Shown here piece by piece: positions 27,525 through 36,667 of a DNA stretch of 64,000 nucleotides; positions within the stretch are counted from its first letter, which is position 1, and each line of letters starts with the position of its first letter. Both the position numbers and the translations under genes were made by a program. The notes under the pieces are model-generated. The model was not told where the DNA came from. It saw only the letters and a program-made list of their open reading frames with translations, and did no database searches. Origin of the DNA: Verrucomicrobiales bacterium (GTDB lineage Bacteria; Verrucomicrobiota; Verrucomicrobiia; Limisphaerales; UBA11320); NCBI GenBank assembly GCA_016793885.1, contig JAEUHE010000009.1, positions 1 to 64,000 of the forward strand, in the 5' to 3' direction.

Positions 27525-29348
27525 TCAGAACTCGCCGTTCCGACTGAGATTGAGATCCCTCATGAGCGAAAAATAGATATCCATAGGCATCTCAAAGAAC
27601 CACCATTCATCCCCGAGTTGAGTGGTGGCATAGCGGTAACGGGAAGGCGCCGTCCCGCCAAGTTCGACCGAGTAGCTGCGGGGTTTGCCATCCTGTCGGG
27701 TATCGATGGTCAAGCGGTGTCCATTGTCCTTGAACCCATAGGCCGTGCGATTCTCAATTCCGCGCGCGGACCACACACTGGCATTCAAGCGACCCAGCCG
27801 AAAAACGGTCTCCTCCAGCGCCAACGTGCTCCGAATGAGAAAACGTTTGGGCCCACCTTCGGCGACCGTCCACTTGCCGTCCGGGCTCCGTACCAACTCC
27901 ACCTGCTGCCCCTCCTGCTCCACCTTGATCTTCACCACCTCGTTGGTGGCGAAACTCCAGATTTTCCGATCGCGCAGCTTCCAAGCCACATCCGGCAGCT
28001 TTTGGGCATCCCCCAGACGAATTCCATACACCGAGGCCTCATCGGGTCGCCGGGCATAGACCTTTTCCTCCTGCATGCCCCCCAACTCAAGCTGGGCCAG
28101 CACCGCGTTCGAGGAAGCCACCCCCAGGAGGTTGGTCAGGGTGCCGCGAAGAATCCAAGTGTAGGTGGGGGGATCCAGCGCATACGGCGAAAAATCAGTC
28201 ACGATGTCCTTGGTGAACTCCAACACCCTCAAATCCGAGATGGCACTGATAATGTCGTGCATCAACTTGGAATCGGCGGTCCCTGCCCCGGGCTGAATGC
28301 GCCACAGCTCGGCCCCCTCCCGACGAACGCTGAAATTCTCCGGCCCGCGCACCTCAAAACTGTCCACCGCTTCAGGCACGAACGAAAACATCCGAGGATC
28401 GCGCAGGTCGCGCACCGAGACGCGCAGTTGCTCAAGGATCGCCCGCGGGAGCAGCACCAGATTGTTGTTCACGGAAAGTCTCGCGTAAACGAGGTTGGCA
28501 TCGTTGGTCGGGGAAGACCCAAACTGCACCGAGGCCAAGGTGTTGGTATCGGCCCCCACCCGACACTCCAAGACCGGCGGCTGCAGTCCAAAAGGCTCCA
28601 GGTCGATCCGCGGGTTGTCGCTGACAAACTGCGCCACCTTGATGGAATAAATCTCCTGAATCAACTTGCTCACGGCCGCGCCGTTGGCCCGAGCCTGGAA
28701 TGGTTTCCGCAGGACGAAGCCGTTAGTCAAATCCATGCCAACCGTAAATCCAAGGGTGGCATTGCTCACCGAAAGCCACTCGAACCCAAGCCCCGCCAGG
28801 CGCATCATCGAACGATCGCGCCAATCATCCGACGAGACCGGAAGCAGCTCGAGCAGCTGCGCAGGCAGCGCATAGACCCCCGGAGAGCCGACCAGCTGGG
28901 CATACACCTGCTCGCCCGAGAGGGTCTTAGCCCCGATCTTCAACTCCGCCCGCAACGACGATTGCACCAAAGTGAGGATCGCCGAAGGCTGATCCAGCCC
29001 GAACTTATTGGTCGCACCGGAGGTGTCCGCCGCCGCGCCTTCGGCGACCAGAAAATCGCGGTTTAAGGTCTGAACGTACTCGAGCAGAGCCTGAACCGAG
29101 AGCTTTTGCGCCGGATACGAGATCGGGGCCAGATACTCCCAACCTTCGTTGGTTCTCTGAACCTGCAGGATGAAGGAGTTGGTGCGCTGAACCTGCACCG
29201 TATCCACTTCGATGGCCCGAAACTCGGACAGCAGCCGCTGCGAGGCCTGGCGATCCGCAGTCGAGGGCGTATGGCGCTCGGCAAACCAGATGTAGGCCAG
29301 CAACCCGAAGGCGATTCCTACCAACCAGAATGTGGATCTCCATCTCAT
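27525..29348 (-). CDS. DUF4340 domain-containing protein
   Basis: Protein of 607 residues with an N-terminal membrane anchor (about 5-23, STFWLVGIAFGLLAYIWF), then repeated DUF4340 units in the periplasm: SQRLLSEFRAIEVDTVQVQR, a W-containing GWEYLAPISYPA segment, LSVQALLEYVQTLNRD and GAKTLSGEQVYAQLVGSPGV. DUF4340 proteins nearly always follow GldG-like genes, as here (gap 22 bases). The function is unknown; a periplasmic or membrane-linked part of the ABC system is likely. Confidence 0.87.
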   Translation of the reverse strand: MRWRSTFWLVGIAFGLLAYIWFAERHTPSTADRQASQRLLSEFRAIEVDTVQVQRTNSFILQVQRTNEGWEYLAPISYPAQKLSVQALLEYVQTLNRDFLVAEGAAADTSGATNKFGLDQPSAILTLVQSSLRAELKIGAKTLSGEQVYAQLVGSPGVYALPAQLLELLPVSSDDWRDRSMMRLAGLGFEWLSVSNATLGFTVGMDLTNGFVLRKPFQARANGAAVSKLIQEIYSIKVAQFVSDNPRIDLEPFGLQPPVLECRVGADTNTLASVQFGSSPTNDANLVYARLSVNNNLVLLPRAILEQLRVSVRDLRDPRMFSFVPEAVDSFEVRGPENFSVRREGAELWRIQPGAGTADSKLMHDIISAISDLRVLEFTKDIVTDFSPYALDPPTYTWILRGTLTNLLGVASSNAVLAQLELGGMQEEKVYARRPDEASVYGIRLGDAQKLPDVAWKLRDRKIWSFATNEVVKIKVEQEGQQVELVRSPDGKWTVAEGGPKRFLIRSTLALEETVFRLGRLNASVWSARGIENRTAYGFKDNGHRLTIDTRQDGKPRSYSVELGGTAPSRYRYATTQLGDEWWFFEMPMDIYFSLMRDLNLSRNGEF

Positions 29349-29370
29349 GATCGATGTGGCTTTCGCGCGC

Positions 29371-30885
29371 TTAGGACCGCCGTCTCAACCAGACAAAAAA
29401 CCCGAAGGCGAGCACGGCTCCAGGCATCCCCACTAAAAACATGACCATCAGCAGGCGTTGCTCAGACTCCTTCATACTGAGCCGGAACTCGTGATAGGGC
29501 TGGGTACCCACATCCGCCAGCAGCAGCGATCGATCCACCAGCCAGTTAATGGCCGACTGCGCAAACGCGGAGTTTCGAGCCGAAGCGATGAGCTGGTTGC
29601 CAAGGAAGAGGGAATCCCCCACCACCACCAACCGCGAGGCGCCGCCGCGAGCCGCGTCCACTCCGGGCAGACCACCACGCTCGACCGCCACCGCGATGGG
29701 CACATTGGTCCTCAACGCGGACAGAGGGCGGGCCTCAACAACCTCAGAACGCTGGGTGGCTGGCTCATAGATCATGCCCTGCGGCCCAGTGGTGAACAAG
29801 GGCTCCACCGTCACTCGGTCGGTTGTGCCGGCCGCCCGCGGAAGCGGGAACACCGATCGCGGGAGCATGACGTGGACCAAGGAATCCGACGAGGCCGACA
29901 GCGAAGCCATGATGGGATGAGGCGAGAAATCACCAATGACCAGATCCCTTCCTCCCCCAGCCAGGCTGGTGCTTTCCTTGTCCCGAACATTGTCGAAGCC
30001 CACCTTGACGCCAAACCGACGCAGCATGGCCTCGAGCCCGGTTTCTACCTGGACTCCGAGCACATCGAACAGCATCAGCGCACGCCCCCCGTTCTGAAGG
30101 TAGTTCTCAATCGCGTCAATCGCCTCGGGCGAGACCTGGCTGCGGGGCCCCGCAACCACCAGCAAGCTGCAGTCCTCGGGGACGGGCCGACCGTCTCCCA
30201 CGCGTAGGGTGTCCCACTCAATCCCTCCCATCTCCAACAAACGAGCGAACTTGGAGAAACCGCTTTTGTCATCTTGATCCGTGGGCAGCGGTCCACCCAG
30301 CCCTGCCACGAAATAAGCCTTCAGCTGCCGTTGCGAAGCCAGGTAGTAAATGGCGGAGGTGAACAACAGCTCGCCTTTGAAGTTCTTGCGCTTGATCTCC
30401 TTGCTCTGGCCCGTCATCAGCGGGCTCAAATCATACTCGAACAGCTCCTTCTGGCTGATGAGCTTGATCCGTCCCTGCGACTCGAAGATCACAAAGGAGT
30501 TTTCATTGGCCGGGATGCCGTATTTGGACTTGATCAGCTTGGCCTCGGGGGTGTCCCGAAGAGGATCCACCATATCAACGATTAACTTGGTGGTGACCGA
30601 GCGATACTCGCGCAGCAGCTCCTTGACATCGCTATAAAGGGTGTCCTCGCGGGAGTAATAGCAAGTCACCCGAATCTCGTTCGTCAGGGTGGTCAAAATC
30701 CTACGACTCAGGGGAGACAGCTCCGCACGATCGTTCAATCGAACATGATACCTCTGATAATGACGGGTGGCGAGGTGGTTCAACATGACCACGATCGCCA
30801 GCAGGGAGAGGATCCCAACCAGAACGTTAATCCGTTGGCTCCACTTCCTCGAGAAGGAAAAGCTGGGTGGAAGTTCGTCGCTCAT
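29371..30885 (-). CDS. GldG-like ABC-associated membrane protein
   Basis: Protein of 504 residues: N-terminal membrane helix (about 18-40), a large periplasmic ABC_transp_aux region (SRRILTTLTNEIRVTCYY, YRSVTTKLIVDMVDPLRDT, LFDVLGVQVETGLEAML) and a C-terminal helix (about 480-500) ending WLRRRS. It matches GldG/'Gld family protein' from Bacteroidetes and others, where GldAFG forms an ABC transporter. It sits 16 bases downstream of the permease and before DUF4340 and AsmA-like genes. Gliding itself cannot be inferred, since gldA/F/G-like sets are common in non-gliders. Confidence 0.88.
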   Translation of the reverse strand: MSDELPPSFSFSRKWSQRINVLVGILSLLAIVVMLNHLATRHYQRYHVRLNDRAELSPLSRRILTTLTNEIRVTCYYSREDTLYSDVKELLREYRSVTTKLIVDMVDPLRDTPEAKLIKSKYGIPANENSFVIFESQGRIKLISQKELFEYDLSPLMTGQSKEIKRKNFKGELLFTSAIYYLASQRQLKAYFVAGLGGPLPTDQDDKSGFSKFARLLEMGGIEWDTLRVGDGRPVPEDCSLLVVAGPRSQVSPEAIDAIENYLQNGGRALMLFDVLGVQVETGLEAMLRRFGVKVGFDNVRDKESTSLAGGGRDLVIGDFSPHPIMASLSASSDSLVHVMLPRSVFPLPRAAGTTDRVTVEPLFTTGPQGMIYEPATQRSEVVEARPLSALRTNVPIAVAVERGGLPGVDAARGGASRLVVVGDSLFLGNQLIASARNSAFAQSAINWLVDRSLLLADVGTQPYHEFRLSMKESEQRLLMVMFLVGMPGAVLAFGFFVWLRRRS

Positions 30886-30901
30886 CTCATCTCATGTCAT
30901 C

Positions 30902-31654
30902 TCATTTCCACCGGCGGCTCTCCACGACTCGCTTGGTGAAAAACAGGAAAAAGGCAGTTAACGTCACATACAGCACTAACGGGCGGGTATCGATGATGCC
31001 CGAGGCAAAGTCCTGCATCTGCTCAATCAATCCCACCTGCGCCAGCCAAAGCCCTCGCGTGCTCGCCTCCCCGCTGTAGGCCAGCGACAGAAAGCTAACC
31101 AGCAGCATCGCCGTGCCGGCGCTGAACGTCAGCATGGCCGCGACAGTCTGACTCCGGGTGAAAGCCGAGGCCAGACAACCCATCGAAACGAACACCATGC
31201 CTAGCAGCACAATCCCCAGGTAAGACGAACCCACCGCACCATAATCGAGCAGCAGCGGGTCATGGCTAAACCGCCGCACCAGCCACAGGCACGGCAACAA
31301 TGGCAACCAAAGACACACATAAACCACCATGGCTCCCGTAAACTTCGCAAGCACCACCGCACTGTCCTGAACGGGCGTCGTCATCAAAGTCTCGAACGTG
31401 CCGGTAGATTTTTCCAAAGCGAAGGAGCGCATCGTGATCACCGGCGGCGCGAGCAACAGCACCAGCCAGAAGGGATAGCTCCCGCAGAACAGCTCGGTAA
31501 GCGGCCGATGAGCAGGCTCGTCGCCCAGTGAGGCGATCAAGATCACAAAGCTCAAGCCGATCAGGAACATCGTCCCCGCCACCACGATGTAGCCCGACCA
31601 GGACAGAAAATGGCTACCGATCTCGCGCCGAACCAATGTCCAGTAGGCCTGCAT
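30902..31654 (-). CDS. ABC transporter permease (GldF-like)
   Basis: Protein of 250 residues with six membrane helices of the ABC2_membrane/NosY/GldF type. Key stretches: WTLVRREIGSHFLSWSGYIV, PVITMRSFALEKSTGTFETLMTTPV (cut here as two parts in the chain) and LGMVFVSMGCLASAFTRSQ. The ATG shares one base with the TGA of the ATPase gene (31654), so the two are translationally coupled. It forms the membrane channel partner of the ATPase. Confidence 0.9.
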   Translation of the reverse strand: MQAYWTLVRREIGSHFLSWSGYIVVAGTMFLIGLSFVILIASLGDEPAHRPLTELFCGSYPFWLVLLLAPPVITMRSFALEKSTGTFETLMTTPVQDSAVVLAKFTGAMVVYVCLWLPLLPCLWLVRRFSHDPLLLDYGAVGSSYLGIVLLGMVFVSMGCLASAFTRSQTVAAMLTFSAGTAMLLVSFLSLAYSGEASTRGLWLAQVGLIEQMQDFASGIIDTRPLVLYVTLTAFFLFFTKRVVESRRWK

Positions 31655-32619
31655 CAGAAGCTTTCCTCCTCGCGATTGGTATGGGTCACAGCCACAAAAA
31701 TATCCTCCAAGGAGTGGCGGCTGCGCGTCAGCTCTCGAAGCTGCCAGCCTCGATCTCGCGCCATCAGGAAGACCTGAGTCCTCAAATCAACTCCCTCCCG
31801 AGGAGTGAGGGCACAACGAAAAAAATCCCCTTCCGCCGGCGACACCAGATAATGCTCCACTTCGGACATCTGCTCCCAACACTCGTTGAGCACCTCCAAC
31901 GGGGCCGCGATCTCGGCGATCACCTGCCCGCTGCGGCTCAGCCGACGCTGCAGTTCCTCCGGAGTGTCCGCCGCCACAATCCGTCCCTCCTTGAGGATGA
32001 ACACCCGATTGCAGGTGACCTCAACCTCCGCCAGGATATGCGAGGAGATCAGAACCGTATGCCGCGCCCCTAGATCCTTGATCAGCTGCCGCACGGATCG
32101 GATCTGATTCGGATCCAGTCCGCTCGTGGGCTCGTCCAAAATGATGAGCTCCGGCTCGTGGATCAGCGCATCCGCCAGGCCCACGCGCTGCTGATAACCT
32201 TTGGAAAGTTGTCCCACCAGGCGCTTCTGAACATCCAGGAGATCACACTGGCGCATCACCGTCTCAAGTCGCTCCCGCGTCTTCACCTGGCTCAACCCCT
32301 TCAACCGGGCCCGGAACTTGAGATACTCGCGGACCCGCATGTCGCGATGCAGCGGATTGCTCTCCGGCATGAATCCGATGCGTCGCTTCACTTCGTCCGG
32401 TTGCGTGAAGACATCGTAGCCCGCCACTTTAACCGTGCCTGACGTGGCTGGCAAAAAGCAGGAAAGAATGCGCATGATCGTGCTCTTGCCCGCGCCGTTA
32501 TTTCCCACCAAGCCAACGATTTCTCCCCGTGCAACCGTGAAAGAGACGCCGGACACAGCAGTATTCCCATTATACCGCTTAACCAGGTTTTCGACTTCAA
32601 TCATCGCGTTGCCGCTCAT
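31654..32619 (-). CDS. ABC transporter ATP-binding protein (GldA-like)
   Basis: Protein of 321 residues. Walker A GLVGNNGAGKST (about 37-48), Q-loop region IGFMPESNPL, signature LSKGYQQRVGLADAL, Walker B LIILDEPTSGLDPNQ and the H-loop LISSHILAEVE. A C-terminal part of about 90 residues resembles the accessory domain of ABC2-type exporters. It drives the permease encoded next. Start is the ATG at 32619 or the one five codons later. First gene of a five-gene run ending at 24201. Confidence 0.93.
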   Translation of the reverse strand: MSGNAMIEVENLVKRYNGNTAVSGVSFTVARGEIVGLVGNNGAGKSTIMRILSCFLPATSGTVKVAGYDVFTQPDEVKRRIGFMPESNPLHRDMRVREYLKFRARLKGLSQVKTRERLETVMRQCDLLDVQKRLVGQLSKGYQQRVGLADALIHEPELIILDEPTSGLDPNQIRSVRQLIKDLGARHTVLISSHILAEVEVTCNRVFILKEGRIVAADTPEELQRRLSRSGQVIAEIAAPLEVLNECWEQMSEVEHYLVSPAEGDFFRCALTPREGVDLRTQVFLMARDRGWQLRELTRSRHSLEDIFVAVTHTNREEESF

Positions 32620-32640
32620 CAGTGAATGCGGAGGTTAGTC

Positions 32641-32760
32641 GAACCCCCTGGTGGCGTGCCAATAAAAACTCTTGCGATCTAGGAACCCGCAGGGTTCTCG
32701 CCTTCGGGGCTGTAGGGGACGAGGTTGACGAGCCCTCGGGGGTTGTTACATCCCCCTGCA
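32641..32760. repeat. Possible diverged family B element
   Basis: The palindrome GAACCCGCAGGGTTC (32683-32697) is identical to that at 11286-11300, and GGTGGCGTGCCA (32650-32661) resembles the end block of the other copies. The block order is not kept, so this may be a rearranged remnant. The remaining 32620-33054 gap holds only the terminator at 32982-33017. Confidence 0.5.
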
Positions 32761-32981
32761 GTCCCGAAGACTGCCAACGAACGGTATCCCCACAAACCTC
32801 GTAAGTGATTGCCAAAGAGCGGCCCCCCTCAGCCCGAAACCAGGCCCGAGCGGACTTACACCGCAGAGACGGGTAGAGAGCAGAGAGGGAGAGCAACTGG
32901 TGAACCACTGATCCCACGGATTAAGAATCCTGAAGGGATCGGAAGTGAGCGGTCTTCCTCACTCCATCCTGTCCAACGGCA

Positions 32982-33017
32982 TAAAAAAGTCCGCCCCCCC
33001 AGGTGGGAGGACGGACT
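32982..33017 (-). terminator. Intrinsic terminator after RG-rich protein gene
   Basis: On the minus strand AGTCCGTCCTCCCA pairs with GGGGGGCGGACT, followed by six T (the A-run at 32983-32988 on the plus strand). It lies 38 bases past the stop at 33055. Confidence 0.88.
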
Positions 33018-33054
33018 CGCTAAAACTGCCTACCGGCGAAAGAACTCGCCCGGC

Positions 33055-34842
33055 TTACGAAGGGCTCGATGCCTCGGCCTCGGGTTCGGTCGTAGCGGTC
33101 GAGGTGTCCTGAATCGGACTGGAGGTGGTCACTTCGCCAGCATCCGCAACCTCAGGTTCAACCGCGGCCGCGGCCGGCGCCGTCGCGCTGCCGGCAGCGG
33201 GAGCTGCAGCCGGGGCTGCAGGGGCCTTCACGGGCTTCGGGATCGGTCGCTTGGCGGTTTCCATCACGCCGTTCGCGAACTCGATGACATGCCCCTGGTG
33301 AATCAACCAGTGCAAGTCGGCCACAAAAGCCTGGAGTTCGGGAGAGATCGGGGCACGCTCGACAGCCGCAGGAGCCGGCACCGCCTCCCCTGAGGGAGCC
33401 GCCGCCGCGTCCGCTGCCGGTGCCGCCGCCGCTGGGGCTTCCACCGCCGCCGGAGGAATCGCGCCCGGCATCAGGCCATCAAACAGATGCCGGCGAGTGC
33501 AACCCGGCTTCGCGTTGATGAAGTTGACGATTTTGCGAACGCCCTCGCTGACCACGTTGGTATCCAAATCCAGATAGTGCGGACGAGCCACCGCCACATG
33601 GGTCAGTGTCTTGTTGACCTTGAAGAACTGCAATCCACGGGAAGCAAACTGCTGGCTGAGCAAGGTGGCAATCTGCAGCGGAAACCGACGCTGAGAATCA
33701 TAGGCGCTGCGGACCAAGCGTTGAAGCGCAGGGTTCTTCAGAGCCTTCACCGTCACATGATTCAAGGTCACCGTCTCGACCGGACGAATCAAACTCGCCA
33801 GATGCACCTGGCGGAAATGCTGGTCCACTTCCTCCCGACTGCCGAGTTTCAAAGGCTCTGGAACGTTCAGACAGGCATACTCAGACTTGAAACTCTGATC
33901 TTCGACCCATTTCTTAACGACCGCTTCGTCGCGAACGATCTTCACCCGCGCCTTGAACATCTCGAAGGGCATGCGGGAGAACCGTTCGGCGTGGAGCCGT
34001 CGCAGCTGGTTCTGGTAATCATGGTGATTGGGAGGCCCCAGAATCACACCACTGATCCCGCACTGGGCAACGAAGGTGTAAACGCCCTTGGGAGGGTCGA
34101 TCGGCACCTTCTCCACCTGATAAAAGGTGGCAAAATGGTGATCCAGCACATGCTTGATGGCATCGGCCTCGCTGAGCCAGAGGGTGTCATCCAGGGCGCA
34201 GGTAAAGAGCGGCTGCATCGGTGTGCCGTCGCTCTTCTTCTTGATGCCCAAAACCACACCGTGACGCTCCGGCTTCTTCAAAATCATCTGTGCGATCTCG
34301 AAGAGCGGGTAGGCGCGCCCCGACATCTTGATCTGGCGGGCGAGCGAATCCACGCCCTTTTCATCGGGATGCAGGCTAACTGTCAGCTCCGGCAGCGGCA
34401 ATGGTGCCGCCTCGGGCCGACGATCACGGTCACGATCACGCCCAAAACCAGGGCGCCCACCGCGCGACTGTCCCTGGCCTTGACCGCCGCGCCAAGCGCC
34501 CGCCGGACGAGGCCCTCCGCCAGCGCCTGACTGCCCCTGAACACCAGGTGCGCCCGGTCCAGCAGCCCCACCCGGCCTCGGTCCAGAAGGCCGACGATCA
34601 CGACCACCCCCAGGACCGCCAGGTCCACCCGGACCGCCGCGGCCCGGAGCCCCACGACCAGGCCCACCCGGCGGTCGGAACCCGCGAGAGTCCCCGCCGC
34701 CTTCTCGGCGGCCACCGCGCCGACGATCGCCCCCCTCCTCGCCCGTAAAATGGGCATAGCGGTTGATGTCAGGAGACTGCTGAGCCCAGGCAGGCAAAAA
34801 GTGCAGATCCAGGTTCAAATCGTTTTCAGGCGTATTGCTCAT
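33055..34842 (-). CDS. Unrecognised protein with Gly/Arg-rich N-terminus
   Basis: About 595 residues from ATG at 34842 (a start 12 codons upstream is also open). Layout: short conserved-looking head (SNTPENDLNLDLHFLPAW, 2-19); a disordered Gly/Arg/Pro-rich stretch (about 37-150) with RGG-type repeats and RDRDRDRR; a globular core (about 151-455) rich in ordinary residues (QIKMSGRAYPLFEIAQMIL, VYTFVAQCGISGVILGPPNH, FEMFKARVKIVRDE); an Ala/Pro insert; a short helical piece (ISPELQAFVADLHWLIHQGH); Ala/Pro tail. The segments around KIVNFINAKPGCTRRHLFDG and HQGHVIEFANG could form a winged helix. RGG boxes suggest RNA binding; this is inference. No family recalled with confidence. Confidence 0.85.
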   Translation of the reverse strand: MSNTPENDLNLDLHFLPAWAQQSPDINRYAHFTGEEGGDRRRGGRREGGGDSRGFRPPGGPGRGAPGRGGPGGPGGPGGGRDRRPSGPRPGGAAGPGAPGVQGQSGAGGGPRPAGAWRGGQGQGQSRGGRPGFGRDRDRDRRPEAAPLPLPELTVSLHPDEKGVDSLARQIKMSGRAYPLFEIAQMILKKPERHGVVLGIKKKSDGTPMQPLFTCALDDTLWLSEADAIKHVLDHHFATFYQVEKVPIDPPKGVYTFVAQCGISGVILGPPNHHDYQNQLRRLHAERFSRMPFEMFKARVKIVRDEAVVKKWVEDQSFKSEYACLNVPEPLKLGSREEVDQHFRQVHLASLIRPVETVTLNHVTVKALKNPALQRLVRSAYDSQRRFPLQIATLLSQQFASRGLQFFKVNKTLTHVAVARPHYLDLDTNVVSEGVRKIVNFINAKPGCTRRHLFDGLMPGAIPPAAVEAPAAAAPAADAAAAPSGEAVPAPAAVERAPISPELQAFVADLHWLIHQGHVIEFANGVMETAKRPIPKPVKAPAAPAAAPAAGSATAPAAAAVEPEVADAGEVTTSSPIQDTSTATTEPEAEASSPS

Positions 34843-35060
34843 GTGATGACGACGCGACGCAGCTGCTGATTGGGTCACGCCAAAAAGTTAAGACTCAGCA
34901 TGCTGCACCGTTCTGGCGAATGCAAGCGCAGGAAGGCAAAGATCCGGGAAGAAAACTACGAACGACAGACTAGGGGATTCCAGGGGCCCTTCCTCCCCGC
35001 TCCTGGGCTCACCAGGAACACACCTCCTGGGCTCGCCCAATTGCCCTTTAACCGGCTCAG

Positions 35061-35085
35061 TTTTGGCGTGCGCGCCGCGCCAAAA
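35061..35085. promoter_or_regulatory. Inverted repeat just upstream of the uracil-DNA glycosylase
   Basis: TTTTGGCG (35061-35068) and CGCCAAAA (35078-35085) with a 9-base spacer, ending 18 bases before the start codon at 35104. Could be an operator or a 5'-leader hairpin that covers the ribosome site region. No known regulator motif recognised. Confidence 0.4.
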
Positions 35086-35103
35086 AGACCTTAGATCAGG
35101 GCC

Positions 35104-36033
35104 ATGCCGCTCGAATCGGACCAAAATCTACTGCTCGACGCAGCTATCTCTCATCTGGAAAGCCTTAAACGACAAGGGATAAGATATATCGAGGTCGACC
35201 AGCAGCTACTGCGCGAGCTCAGTACGATCCAACCATCGCCCCGCCCGGCAGCGATCCTCCCTGCCCCCACCCCTGAGCCCCAGCCCAGCGCGGCCCCGTC
35301 GGTGCGTCCAGTCTCCCCATCTCCAGCCATCGCGGTAAGACCAGCCCGTCCGGCAGTCCGGCCGACGGCAGCACCTCCAGAACCGATCATTCGCCCGCTA
35401 ACACGGGAGCAAAAGGAAGCCGCGTTCGCTGCCCTCCGAGATCAAGCGTCGAAGTGCGTGCTCTGTTCGCACTTGGCCGCCAGCCGTCGCAATGTCGTGT
35501 TCGGAGTTGGCGATATTCACGCTCGCCTTATGTTCGTCGGCGAGGCACCCGGAGCCGAAGAGGACGCGCAGGGAGAGCCATTCGTGGGAGCCGCAGGACA
35601 ACTGCTTACTAAAATCATCCAAGCGATGGGGCTTAGTCGAGCCGGGGTGTACATCGGAAATGTCCTGAAGTGTCGTCCCGACACGCCGGGGCAGTCCTAT
35701 GGAAACCGCAAGCCGACACCCGAGGAAATGGGCACCTGTTTGCCCTATCTCCAAGAGCAAATCCGAATCATCCAACCAACGGTGATTGTCGCGCTGGGTG
35801 CCACAGCGATGGAAGGACTGTTCGGAAAGGCGCCCGTTTACATCACCAAGTTGCGGGGCAAATGGCAGGATTTTCAGGGGATCCCGGTCATGCCAACCTA
35901 TCATCCTTCGTACGTGCTCAGGAACCAATCCCCAGTGACCAAGCGTGAAACTTGGGAGGATATGCTCGCAGCCATGGAGCGCCTCGACCTGCCGATCAGC
36001 GAAAAACAACGCGGCTATTTCCTGAAGGGCTGA
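35104..36033 (+). CDS. Uracil-DNA glycosylase, family 4 (Fe-S type)
   Basis: Protein of 309 residues. The C-terminal 200 residues are a family 4 UDG: four Cys ligands of the 4Fe-4S cluster (CVLC near 119, KCRPD near 197, TCLPYL near 215), active-site motif [20 protein letters not shown], and [10 protein letters not shown] near the C-terminus. It removes uracil from DNA in base excision repair. The first ~100 residues are an Ala/Pro-rich linker preceded by a helical head ([20 protein letters not shown]), longer than in most relatives, where the catalytic part starts after a short leader; the head may bind a partner. Divergent from the RG-rich gene. Confidence 0.92.
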   Translation: MPLESDQNLLLDAAISHLESLKRQGIRYIEVDQQLLRELSTIQPSPRPAAILPAPTPEPQPSAAPSVRPVSPSPAIAVRPARPAVRPTAAPPEPIIRPLTREQKEAAFAALRDQASKCVLCSHLAASRRNVVFGVGDIHARLMFVGEAPGAEEDAQGEPFVGAAGQLLTKIIQAMGLSRAGVYIGNVLKCRPDTPGQSYGNRKPTPEEMGTCLPYLQEQIRIIQPTVIVALGATAMEGLFGKAPVYITKLRGKWQDFQGIPVMPTYHPSYVLRNQSPVTKRETWEDMLAAMERLDLPISEKQRGYFLKG

Positions 36034-36061
36034 GCCCAACAGCTGGACTCAACTGCTCTCC

Positions 36062-36460
36062 TCAAACGGGAATCAGGACCTCGCGAACGACGTCCGGCGA
36101 CTGAGGGTCGTGGGCACAATCGCTAAAGGAGAGTATGACCAAAGGTTGGTCGCCGGTATTCTGGATGGCATGGGCCACTCCGGGCGGGAGGAAAAATCGA
36201 ACGACCTCTGCGGGAGCTACCTTCACGTCGCGCACCTCGCCAGAATGACCATCGCGCAACCGAACGAGAGCGGGACCAATGAGCACCATCACTTCTGTCC
36301 CCTGGCGATGATAATGATTCCCGCGCACGCCACCAGGGGCGGTTAGGACCAGATGGGCGTTCTTTTGCAGCGGAAGCTCGGCCGGCCCCAAAGGTTCAAG
36401 GACCAAACCACGCGCATCCGCAAAACACTTCAGGGTTTCAAACGTCGCAGTAGGTTTCAT
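36062..36460 (-). CDS. Cupin protein, CapF C-terminal-like
   Basis: About 132 residues from ATG at 36460 (TTG three codons earlier also open). The cupin motifs GGVRGNHYHRQGTEVMVL and LPPGVAHAIQNTGDQPLVIL are present, with FSDCAHDPQSPDV near the end. This resembles the cupin half of CapF/WbjC sugar-nucleotide reductases and sugar ketoisomerase-like cupins, rather than oxalate or acireductone types. Metal binding is expected through the two His and Glu of the first motif. It may act on a nucleotide sugar; no polysaccharide genes flank it, so this is tentative. Confidence 0.78.
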   Translation of the reverse strand: MKPTATFETLKCFADARGLVLEPLGPAELPLQKNAHLVLTAPGGVRGNHYHRQGTEVMVLIGPALVRLRDGHSGEVRDVKVAPAEVVRFFLPPGVAHAIQNTGDQPLVILSFSDCAHDPQSPDVVREVLIPV

Positions 36461-36497
36461 CGTCGACAAGGGCCGATAGAAAAAGGCCGGGAGAAGA

Positions 36498-36572
36498 TGG
36501 TGCGCGCTGCAGGATTTGAACCTGCGACCCCTTCCGTGTGAAGGAAATGCTCTACCACTGAGCTAAGCACGC
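36498..36572 (-). tRNA. tRNA-Val (anticodon CAC)
   Basis: Complete cloverleaf on the minus strand: acceptor GCGTGCT pairs with AGCGCGC (one G-T), D-stem GCTC/GAGC, anticodon stem TTTCC/GGAAG with loop TTCACAC (anticodon CAC at 36540-36538), T-arm GCAGG-TTCAAAT-CCTGC. The 3' CCA is encoded (36500-36498). Confidence 0.96.
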
Positions 36573-36667
36573 CCACGCACGGTGAAATCTAGAGGGCGCG
36601 AATAACTTTTCAAGCACTTTTAGCAGAAGCCCAAGGCTCGAGAAGCAAGTGAAGCCGACATCCTCCC

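Noticed and set aside
27075-29066. 663-codon open frame on the plus strand opposite AsmA-like and DUF4340 genes
   Set aside because: Crosses two well-supported genes and their gap; composition (Arg, His, Gln rich) is that of an antisense shadow in GC-rich DNA.
29371-32619. True gliding-motility system
   Set aside because: Only gldA/F/G-like genes are present; no other gld or spr genes, and such ABC sets are common in non-gliders.
33487-34530. 347-codon plus-strand frame opposite the RG-rich protein
   Set aside because: Antisense shadow; the minus strand has protein-like sequence and a proper terminator.
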